This document shows positions 1-5,594 of a DNA stretch of 6,139 nt, in pieces. Origin of the DNA: an uncultured Dermatophilus sp. (GTDB lineage Bacteria > Actinomycetota > Actinomycetes > Actinomycetales > Dermatophilaceae); contig CAMCQD010000113.1 in NCBI GenBank assembly GCA_945876925.1, positions 1 through 6,139 on the forward strand. The letters run 5' to 3'. Below the pieces are notes generated by a model, which did not search any database, had not been told where the DNA came from, and saw nothing but the letters and a program-made list of their open reading frames with translations. A program made the translations under genes and the position numbers. Positions within the stretch are counted from its first letter, which is position 1; each line of letters opens with the position of its first letter.

Positions 1-2
1 CG

Positions 3-890
3 ACGACGATGGTCGCCTCACTCGTCACCGGGGAGCTGCCGGTGCTGGCTGAGCAGGTGCGCCGCCTGGGGGAGCTGGTAGCGCGCGGGGAGCTGGCCGG
101 CGTCCACCTGGAGGGTCCCTGGCTGTCACCGGGCCGGGCCGGGGCGCACCCGCCGCGGCTGCTGCGCGACCCGGACCCGCAGGAGGTGCGGGCCCTGGCC
201 GGGGCCGGCGGCGGCGCGGTGCGGATGGTGACCCTGGCCGCCGAGCGTCCCGGCGGGCTGGAGTCGGTGCGCGAGCTCGCCGGGCTCGGGGTGATTGCCG
301 CCCTGGGCCACAGCGAGGCCAGCCACGAGGCTGCCACGGCGGCGATCGCCGCCGGGATCACCGGCGCGACGCACCTATTCAATGCGATGCCGCCGCTGCA
401 TCACCGCGAACCTGGGCCGCTACCAGCGCTGCTGGCGGATGGGCGGGTATGGCTTGAGCTCATCGCCGACGGCGTGCACCTGCATCCGGCGGTGCTCGCC
501 TGGGTCATGACGGCCTACCCGCAGCGGGCGGTGCTCGTGTCCGACGCGATGGCCGCCGCCGGGGCGGGCGATGGGGACTACCTGCTCGGGCAGCTGCCGG
601 TACGGGTCAGCGGCGGGGTGGCCCGCGTCGCGGGCACCAGCACTATCGCAGGCAGCACGCTCACCCTGGACCAGGCGGTGCGGACCGCGCTGGCGGCAGG
701 CGTCCCGCTGGAGGTGGCGTTGCGGGCCGCCTCGGCGAACCCGGCCGGTTACCTGGGCCTGAAGCGGGTGGGACGCCTGGCACCGGGGTACCGCGCCGAT
801 GCCGTGGTCCTCGGCGAGGACGCGACCCTCCGGGGCGTCCTGCACCGCGGCCAGTGGCTGAACCCGCCGGAGGCACCCGGCGGTCCGTAA
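3..890 (+). CDS. nagA: N-acetylglucosamine-6-phosphate deacetylase, 5'-truncated by window edge
   Basis: The enzyme removes acetate from GlcNAc-6-phosphate to give glucosamine-6-phosphate in amino-sugar and cell-wall recycling, in the cytoplasm. The frame is open to the left edge; the first in-frame ATG (9) is internal, since the residues around it (TTMVASLVT) match a mid-protein strand of the family, so roughly 90 N-terminal residues are missing. Numbering from that Met: HLEGPW carries metal ligand E35; ALGHSEAS has H101; THLFNAM has H122; ADGVHLHP has substrate-contact H157; LVSDAMAAAG has the catalytic D179. The spacings (66, 21, 35, 22) nearly match E. coli NagA E131/H195/H216/H251/D273 as I remember them. 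The C-terminus has the usual SANPAGYLGL and GRLAPGYRADAVVL segments that close the amidohydrolase beta-sandwich. All visible active-site residues are intact, so it should be functional. It ends in TAA and converges on the aldehyde dehydrogenase gene. Its operon partners, if any, lie to the left. Confidence 0.93.
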   Translation, partial: TTMVASLVTGELPVLAEQVRRLGELVARGELAGVHLEGPWLSPGRAGAHPPRLLRDPDPQEVRALAGAGGGAVRMVTLAAERPGGLESVRELAGLGVIAALGHSEASHEAATAAIAAGITGATHLFNAMPPLHHREPGPLPALLADGRVWLELIADGVHLHPAVLAWVMTAYPQRAVLVSDAMAAAGAGDGDYLLGQLPVRVSGGVARVAGTSTIAGSTLTLDQAVRTALAAGVPLEVALRAASANPAGYLGLKRVGRLAPGYRADAVVLGEDATLRGVLHRGQWLNPPEAPGGP

Positions 891-911
891 CCGGGGTGAG
901 CCGCGCGGCAC

Positions 912-960
912 GCCCGGCCGGCCACCCGGGCTCTTGCACCAGGCCGGAGTCCGGGCCTGG
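912..960. terminator. Two GC-rich hairpins between convergent genes, candidate bidirectional terminator
   Basis: The 109-bp gap between the nagA stop and the dehydrogenase stop holds two inverted repeats. One is GCCCGG (912-917) with CCGGGC (926-931), leaving an 8-nt loop. The other is CCAGGCC (939-945) with GGCCTGG (954-960); two further pairs can form inside it if one base is bulged. Neither is followed by a T-tract on either strand. Hairpins without U-runs are common at gene ends in high-GC actinomycetes, so a terminator role for both converging transcripts is plausible but unproven. Nothing else is seen in this gap. Confidence 0.4.
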
Positions 961-999
961 CGCACCGGCCCCGCGAGACCGCAAGCGGCGCGGGGGGAA

Positions 1000-2586
1000 C
1001 TACAGGCGGCGCAGCAGGCGCTCCTTGAGGAAGGTATACGGCGGCCGCGCCAGGGCAGACACGTCGAACCGGGCAGGCTTGTCCAGTACCGCCCGGTCGT
1101 GGCTGAACGTGCGGATGCTGTGCTCACCGTGGTAGGCGCCGATGCCGCTGGCGCCGACCCCGCCGAACGGCAGGGAACTCACTGCGGCCTGGGTCATCAC
1201 CGAGTTGAAAGCGACCGATCCGGATGAGGTACGGGCGAGCAGGTCCTCCTTGACCGCGGCGCGCGAGGTGAAGGCGTATAGCGCCAGCGGTTTGGGGCGG
1301 GCGGTGATGAACTCGATTGCCTCGTGGTGATCAGCCACGGTGAGGATGGGCAGGATGGGGCCGAAGATCTCCTCGGACATGACCGGGCTATCCGGCGCGA
1401 CATCGAGCAGCACGGTGGGCGAGATGTACCTGTCCGCCAGGTCGACCATCCCGCCGGAGGCGACGTGCCCGGAGCCGAGCAGCCCCGCCAGCCGCCTGGT
1501 GTGCCGCTCGTTGACGATCCGGCCGTAGCTGCCGCTGCGCTGCGGGTCGCGGCCGTAGTAACTCAGTGCCGCCCGGGCCACTTCGCCGGCGAGCCGCTCG
1601 GCCAGGGCAGGCGTGGTGAGCACGTAATCGGGGGCGATGCAGGTCTGCCCGGCGTTGGTGAACTTGCCCCAGGCGATGGAGCGGGCCGCTTTCCGCACCG
1701 GCACCGATTCATCAACCCACACCGGTGATTTGCCGCCTAGTTCAAGAGTGACCGGGGTCAGGTGCCGGGCCGCGGCGGCCATGACGATGGCGCCGACGGT
1801 GCCGTTCCCGGTGTACAGGATGTGGTCGAAGCGGTGCCGGAGCAACTCGGTGGTCTCCCCGGGGCCGCCGGTGACCACCTGCACGGCCTCCGGGTCGAGA
1901 TAGCGGGGGATGAGCCGGGCGAGCAGCCCCGAGCAGGCCGGGGCCAGCTCGCTGGGCTTGAGGACGACCGAGTTGCCCGCCGCCAGGGCGCCCAGAAGCG
2001 GCATGAGCGTGACGTTGACCGGGTAGTTCCAGGCGCCGATGACGAGTACGACGCCCAGGGGCTCGCGCACGACCCGGGCCCGGCCGGGAGCGAACGTGGC
2101 TGGCAGCCGTACCGGCTGGTCGTGGGTCCAGCGGCGCAGGTTGCGCAGCAGCAGCCTGGCCTCGGCGGCCACGGCGAGCACCTCCGTCAGGTGGCTTTCC
2201 AGCCCGTCCTTGCCCAGGTCCGCGTTCAGGGCAGATTCGATATCGGCGGCGTTCTCGCTCACCATGCCCAGCACGGCCTCGATCTGGGTGCGCCGCCACG
2301 GCAGCGGCCGGGTCCGGCCGTCGTCGAACGCCGCCCGGGCCAGGCGCACCGCCTGCTCGATATGCCTGGCCGCCGGGGCGGGGGCTGCCGAGCCGCCCGG
2401 CGGGGCCGGATCCCCGGCCGTCGCAGGAGCGTCAGGCGCCGTCCCGGCCGGGGCGGGTTCTGCTGCGGCACAGGCGCTCTCGGGCTGTGCCTCCTTATCC
2501 GGGAGGGAGGTGAGCTGGGCCGTGCGGGGTGCCGTACCGGCCGGGGAGGGGGATCCGGAGCTGCTGGCCGCCGGGGGAGTGCTCAT
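1000..2586 (-). CDS. Class-3-like NAD(P)+-dependent aldehyde dehydrogenase with Ala/Pro-rich N-terminal extension
   Basis: The protein has 528 residues and should oxidise an aldehyde to the carboxylic acid with NAD(P)+ in the cytoplasm. Visible ALDH motifs: GAWNYP (184-189, N187 for the oxyanion hole), VLKPSE (208-213, cofactor-binding K210), ELGGKSP (282-288, general base E282), NAGQTCIAPDY (311-321, nucleophile C316), SEEIFGP (404-410, NAD-ribose E406), and FNSV plus PFGGVGASGIGAYHG (460-487) near the C-terminus. The short LTPVTLELGGKSP block and the C-terminal pattern resemble the ALDH3/coniferyl-aldehyde dehydrogenase branch (AldX/YwdH-like); the substrate cannot be read from sequence. 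Family homology begins near residue 75 (RHIEQAVRLARAAF). The first 70 residues are low-complexity Ala/Pro/Ser/Thr. I chose the ATG at 2586 because it overlaps the upstream stop as ATGA. The same frame is open further upstream to 2826, but that stretch lies inside the neighbouring SRPBCC gene in another frame. Stop TAG at 1002-1000. Confidence 0.9.
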   Translation of the reverse strand: MSTPPAASSSGSPSPAGTAPRTAQLTSLPDKEAQPESACAAAEPAPAGTAPDAPATAGDPAPPGGSAAPAPAARHIEQAVRLARAAFDDGRTRPLPWRRTQIEAVLGMVSENAADIESALNADLGKDGLESHLTEVLAVAAEARLLLRNLRRWTHDQPVRLPATFAPGRARVVREPLGVVLVIGAWNYPVNVTLMPLLGALAAGNSVVLKPSELAPACSGLLARLIPRYLDPEAVQVVTGGPGETTELLRHRFDHILYTGNGTVGAIVMAAAARHLTPVTLELGGKSPVWVDESVPVRKAARSIAWGKFTNAGQTCIAPDYVLTTPALAERLAGEVARAALSYYGRDPQRSGSYGRIVNERHTRRLAGLLGSGHVASGGMVDLADRYISPTVLLDVAPDSPVMSEEIFGPILPILTVADHHEAIEFITARPKPLALYAFTSRAAVKEDLLARTSSGSVAFNSVMTQAAVSSLPFGGVGASGIGAYHGEHSIRTFSHDRAVLDKPARFDVSALARPPYTFLKERLLRRL

Positions 2587-3041
2587 GGCGTGGCCGTCCA
2601 ATCGATGGTGGTGCCGTGCTCGACGTATGCCCGCAGCGTGGCGAGCATCTGGTTGATGCCAGTGGCGTTCATGTCGCGGATGGCGGCGGTCTCGTGACCG
2701 GATTCCTCGATCCGCATCCGGGTGACTGCCTGGCCGCCGCCGTCCTGCTCGCGGGTGAAGCTGTACCGCAGGCGCACATCGGAGCGCAGGTCCTGGGTTC
2801 CCGTAACCGACCTCTCCCAGGTCCATTCGTAGCGCCCGGGGCGTTCGGCGGCCACGACGCGGCCCTCGGCCGCCATCCCCCCGGGCCAGCCGAACCGCCA
2901 GGCGCCGCCGGGGCGCAGGTCGATCGATGCCTCCTGGGCGAACCAGTCACATAACCGCCGGGGATCGGTGAAGGCGTCGAACAGCGCCTCCGGCGAAGCG
3001 GCGAGCACTGCCTCGGTGACGATGGGGGCGACGTGGGTCAT
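2583..3041 (-). CDS. SRPBCC / AHSA1-type (START-like fold) protein, 152 aa
   Basis: This is a small cytoplasmic protein of the AHSA1/CalC-like SRPBCC group, a helix-grip fold with a hydrophobic ligand pocket. Its ligand is unknown. Visible hallmarks: an N-terminal strand then ASPEALFDAFTDPRRLCDWF (15-34), the LRPGGAWRFGWPGG strand pair (42-55), a GRVVAAERPGRYEWTWE segment (60-76), then strands LRYSFTRE and AVTRMRIEESG, and a C-terminal helix (about 119-142) ending AYVEHG. Length is typical for single-domain members. Start choice: GGAG (3051-3048) sits 6 nt before the ATG at 3041. A second ATG at 3047 abuts that GGAG and is too close. An in-frame ATG at 3155 would add 38 residues without family resemblance. 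The TGA stop overlaps the dehydrogenase ATG by 4 bases, so the two are probably co-translated. It could be a stress-type or lipid/aldehyde-binding partner of the dehydrogenase, which is inference. Confidence 0.85.
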   Translation of the reverse strand: MTHVAPIVTEAVLAASPEALFDAFTDPRRLCDWFAQEASIDLRPGGAWRFGWPGGMAAEGRVVAAERPGRYEWTWERSVTGTQDLRSDVRLRYSFTREQDGGGQAVTRMRIEESGHETAAIRDMNATGINQMLATLRAYVEHGTTIDWTATP

Positions 3042-3192
3042 GCGCATCTCCGATGCTGTCGGACCGTTACCGTTTCGTTGCACGAAGTCTATGCAGGGTG
3101 TGCCGGTCCATGCCGGAACCGCAGGCGGGCACCGCGCCGGTGTGATATTCAGCAAACCCTATCCTTAGCTGCAATACGACTGTTAGGCTGTC
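3042..3192. other. Divergent intergenic region between SRPBCC gene and riboswitch
   Basis: About 150 bp separate the leftward SRPBCC start from the rightward riboswitch, so promoters for both directions should lie here. On the + strand TATCCT (3160-3165) resembles a -10 hexamer but lacks a convincing -35 at 16-18 nt. On the - strand TAGACT (complement of 3083-3088 region) is similarly weak. The stretch around 3140-3190 is noticeably more AT-rich than the rest of the window, as expected for promoter DNA. I cannot assign a specific promoter, operator or regulator. Confidence 0.35.
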
Positions 3193-3346
3193 GCCTGCCA
3201 GTCGCCACGGTGGCCAGGGAACCCGGTGCAAGTCCGGGACTGACGCGCAGCGGTGAGGCCGACGGGAACAGCACATGCCACTGGGGCACCCGCCCTGGGA
3301 AGGCGCTGCCGCCCGGAAGACGCTAAGTCCGAAGACCTGCTGGCGG
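3193..3346 (+). promoter_or_regulatory. Cobalamin (B12) riboswitch
   Basis: The RNA aptamer binds adenosyl- or other cobalamin and normally represses the gene downstream. Conserved blocks appear in the correct order. GGGAA (3217-3221) is followed by CCCGG-TGCAAGT-CCGGG, the P4 stem with its GGTGCAAGTCC loop motif. Next are CTGACGCGCAGCGGTGAG (3240-3257), the P5/L5 block, GCCACTGG (3277-3284) and GGGAAGGC (3297-3304). The 3' B12 box is at 3325-3341 (AAGTCCGAAGACCTGCT), which agrees with the published box consensus rAGYCMGgAgaCCkGCc at all but two lower-case positions. The closing helix can form between CTGCCAG (3195-3201) and CTGGCGG (3340-3346), seven pairs with one G-U. It lies on the same strand as, and upstream of, the fused ABC permease. 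No T-tract follows, so control is more likely by translation or Rho than by an intrinsic terminator. Exact ends are approximate. Confidence 0.92.
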
Positions 3347-3348
3347 CC

Positions 3349-3366
3349 ATGCGCACCCCCGCGCAT
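3349..3366 (+). promoter_or_regulatory. Hairpin directly 3' of the riboswitch, candidate expression platform
   Basis: ATGCGC (3349-3354) and GCGCAT (3361-3366) form a perfect 6-bp stem around an ACCCCC loop, two bases after the aptamer closing helix. The left arm contains TGCGC (3350-3354), which is also complementary to GCGCA (3245-3249) in the P5/L5 block of the aptamer. The two pairings exclude each other, as expected of a switching element like the L5-L13 kissing contact of cobalamin riboswitches. A smaller hairpin (CGCGA 3378-3382 with TCGCG 3386-3390) follows. The role is inferred. Confidence 0.4.
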
Positions 3367-3590
3367 CGGCTCTGACGCGCGAGCCTCGCGATCCAGGCCC
3401 GGTGATATTTAAGAGAGAAGAGCTTGTCCGCATATCAGCATGCTCAGGTTCCGTGCGCCCTGGCGGCGGTTCCCGCTGCCGGCGATGCTCCGCTCGCGGG
3501 CCACCTGGGTCGCAGCACGCGCCTGCGCCGGGCGGTCTGCGGCCGCTCGCTACCCGGCCCGGCCGGGGCCCCTTCAGCCCGCGCCCGGCG
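3367..3590 (+). other. GC-rich leader between riboswitch and annotated permease start
   Basis: About 220 nt lie between the expression-platform hairpin and the ATG at 3591. The permease frame is open through it from a GTG at 3402. That GTG would add 63 residues rich in Arg, Gly, Pro and Ser, with no membrane segment and no resemblance to an importer permease N-terminus. A purine-rich run (AAGAGAGAAGAG, 3411-3422) looks like a possible ribosome-binding region, but no in-frame start sits 5-10 nt after it. The leader may be untranslated RNA belonging to the expression platform, or the true N-terminus of the permease. I see no other gene in it. Confidence 0.4.
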
Positions 3591-5594
3591 ATGAGGACGC
3601 CGCTTGCCGCGACGGCACCAGCCGGAACGCTCACCGAGCATGGCAGCGAACTGGTCAGGAGCCGCACCTGGCGGGCCCTGCCGGTGCTGACGTGGATCGG
3701 TAATACGTTCATCGTGCTGCTGGGCGTCAGCGTGCTGTCGTTCGTCCTCACGTACCTGACTCCCGGCGACCTCGCCGAGAACATGCTCACCTCGCAGGGA
3801 GTACCCGCGACCCAGGACATGATCGAGGCGATGCGGGCGCAGCTGGGGCTCGACCGTCCGCTGCACGAGCAGTACTTTGACTGGCTGCGCCGTCTGCTGA
3901 CCGGTGATCTGGGCACGTCGCTGAGCAGGCACACCAGCATCGCCGCGGATTTCCAGCTCCGCCTTCCCCGCACGCTCGCGCTGACGGTGGCGTCCCTGGT
4001 GCTCACGTGGGCCCTGGCCGTCCCGGCCGGGCTCGCGGCCGCCGCGCGGGTCAATGGCCGTTTCGACATCGCGGCCCGCGTGCTCAGCTATGCCAGCTCG
4101 GCGCTGCCCGGTTTCGTCACGGCGCTGCTCGTGCTGCATCTGCTCGGCCTGGAGCTGCGCTGGTTCCCGATCTCGGCCTCGCAGGACGCCCGCGGGATGG
4201 TGATGCCGGTCCTGACCCTGGTGATCGCCATGTCGGGCTGGTACGTCCGGCAGATCCGGTCCATCGCCCTGGAAGAGTTCGATAAGCCGTATATCGCCGC
4301 GCTCCGGATCCGCGGCCTGGGCCAGCGGGGGATCTGCCTGCACGTGCTGCGGAATATCGCGGCTCCGCTGTGCACCCTGGCGGGCAGCAGTTTCGGGGCG
4401 CTGCTGGCCGGCTCGGCGGTCGTGGAGGCGATTTTCAACTGGCAGGGCCTGGGGCATTACGCGCTCAATGCGATCGCGGCAAAGGACTACCCCGTCATCC
4501 AGGCGTATGTGGTCTGGTGCGCCCTGGTGTTCCTCGTCGCTAATATCCTCGCCGACCTGCTCGCCTTCGCGCTCGACCCCCGGCTGCTGGGCCCCCGGCA
4601 GGGCAGCGGCGATGGCGACCTGAGACGCCCGGCCAGGCAGGCCGCCCGCGCTGAGGCCGGGCCGCTGCGCATCAACCACCCGGATATCGCCAGCCTGAAC
4701 ACGGCTGGCCGGCTGCCCGATCCGGGCCGGGTCAGGCATGCCCGCCTGCCGCGGCTGAGCGCGGCGGGGGTGTGGCGGCTGCTGCTCGGGGTACTCATCC
4801 TGTTCGTCGCGGCCGGGGTGCTCGCGCCCTACCTGACCCCGTATGACCCGTACACCGCGGATATCGCCTCGGCGCTGCAGGCACCGGGCCCGGCGCACCT
4901 GCTGGGCACCGATTCCCTGGGACGTGACATTCTCGCACGGGTGCTGGCCGGCATTCTCCCGACGCTGCAGCTGGCACTGGCCGTCGTGGCCTGCGCGCTC
5001 GTGACCGGGACCCTGATCGGCGTCATCTCCGCGATGTCGGGGCCGAAGGCTGATGCTTTCTTGCAACGGGTCACGGCCGTATTCCAGGCTTTTCCTGAAT
5101 TCATCCTCGCACTGGCCTTCGCCGCTATGCTCGGCCCGGGATTCACCAGCGCCGTCATTTCCCTGACGGCGGCATACTGGCCCCGGATCGCCCGGTACGC
5201 ACGTATTCTCACAATGCAGATCAAGCGTGCCCCGTTCATTCAGATAGCCCGGATGAACGGCGTTCCTCCCTGGCGGCTGTTCACGACTCACATCGCCTCC
5301 AGCATCGGCGGCCCGCTGATCGTCGCGGCCTCCTCGGATCTCGGCAGCGTCATTCTCAACCTGGCCACGTTGTCATTCGTCGGGCTGGGCCTGCCGCAGC
5401 CGGCGTCCGAGTGGGGGACGATGATCAGCGAGGGACGTCTCTTCCTCCAGGCCGCGCCATGGCTGGTCATCGGACCGGGCCTGGCCCTGTTCCTGCTCAC
5501 TTTGACTTTCAACCTGTTCTCGGACACGAGCCAGCAGTTGCAGAGCGTGAGCCGCAAGTTCCAGATCATCGAGAAAGGTAAGGTCCGTCAGTGA
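3591..5594 (+). CDS. Fused peptide/nickel-type ABC importer permease (OppB/DppB-like + OppC/DppC-like), 667 aa
   Basis: This is an inner-membrane channel of an Opp/Dpp/Nik-family importer, with both permease subunits in one chain. First half (about 33-334): TM1 at 33-55, then the long external loop typical of the B subunit (TPGDLAENML, LGLDRPLHEQYFDWLRRLLTGDLGTS), five further hydrophobic segments, and a cytoplasmic EAA loop near 227-257 that docks the ATPase (EFDKPYIAALRIRGLG). A polar linker (about 335-392) follows. Second half (394-667): TM1, then HLLGTDSLGRDILARVLAG (437-454), diagnostic of C subunits, four or five more segments, an EAA loop near 544-570 (APFIQIARMNGVPPWRLF) and LSFVGLGLPQPASEWGTMISEG (594-615). 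The usual NLLGDxLRDxLDPR tail is replaced by NLFSDTSQQLQ plus a charged end. Separate subunits are about 310 and 280 residues, so nothing is missing. The start is uncertain: the ATG at 3591 has no clear Shine-Dalgarno, and GTG 3402 or GTG 3684 are alternatives. The cobalamin riboswitch upstream suggests cobalt/nickel uptake; peptides remain possible. Confidence 0.9.
   Translation: MRTPLAATAPAGTLTEHGSELVRSRTWRALPVLTWIGNTFIVLLGVSVLSFVLTYLTPGDLAENMLTSQGVPATQDMIEAMRAQLGLDRPLHEQYFDWLRRLLTGDLGTSLSRHTSIAADFQLRLPRTLALTVASLVLTWALAVPAGLAAAARVNGRFDIAARVLSYASSALPGFVTALLVLHLLGLELRWFPISASQDARGMVMPVLTLVIAMSGWYVRQIRSIALEEFDKPYIAALRIRGLGQRGICLHVLRNIAAPLCTLAGSSFGALLAGSAVVEAIFNWQGLGHYALNAIAAKDYPVIQAYVVWCALVFLVANILADLLAFALDPRLLGPRQGSGDGDLRRPARQAARAEAGPLRINHPDIASLNTAGRLPDPGRVRHARLPRLSAAGVWRLLLGVLILFVAAGVLAPYLTPYDPYTADIASALQAPGPAHLLGTDSLGRDILARVLAGILPTLQLALAVVACALVTGTLIGVISAMSGPKADAFLQRVTAVFQAFPEFILALAFAAMLGPGFTSAVISLTAAYWPRIARYARILTMQIKRAPFIQIARMNGVPPWRLFTTHIASSIGGPLIVAASSDLGSVILNLATLSFVGLGLPQPASEWGTMISEGRLFLQAAPWLVIGPGLALFLLTLTFNLFSDTSQQLQSVSRKFQIIEKGKVRQ
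5580..5594 (+). promoter_or_regulatory. Ribosome-binding site and GTGA stop/start overlap for the receptor gene
   Basis: AAGG (5580-5583) lies 7 nt before the GTG at 5591, inside the last permease codons. The GTG shares its last two bases with the permease TGA (GTGA, 5591-5594). This fixes the GTG as the start of the receptor and indicates translational coupling to the permease, so riboswitch control upstream should carry through to the receptor. Confidence 0.7.

Noticed and set aside
1762..2697. 311-residue open frame on the + strand opposite the aldehyde dehydrogenase
   Set aside because: Low-complexity Gly/Arg/Ala composition with no domain. It is antisense to an intact ALDH with all catalytic residues.
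2586..2826. Upstream in-frame extension of the dehydrogenase to a start at 2826
   Set aside because: The added 80 residues are Arg/His-rich, lie inside the SRPBCC gene in another frame, and show no homology. The ATGA overlap gives a better start.
3157..3192. TATCCT and TGTTAG as -10 elements for the riboswitch transcript
   Set aside because: No acceptable -35 element at normal spacing, so not reported as a promoter.
3240..3380. Exact 9-nt repeat CTGACGCGC at 3240-3248 and 3372-3380
   Set aside because: A 9-mer repeat within a few hundred GC-rich bases is not improbable by chance. No structural role is clear beyond the pairing already noted.
3140..3412. Near-repeat GTGATATTCAG (3142-3152) and GTGATATTTAA (3402-3412) flanking the riboswitch
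   Set aside because: Only 9 of 11 bases match. There are no further flanking repeats and no transposase, so this is not enough for a mobile-element boundary.
3444..5291. 615-residue open frame on the - strand opposite the permease gene
   Set aside because: It is rich in Arg, Gln, Gly and Asp with no recognisable domain. It lies wholly antisense to a clear two-domain permease. Long antisense open frames are expected in DNA this GC-rich.
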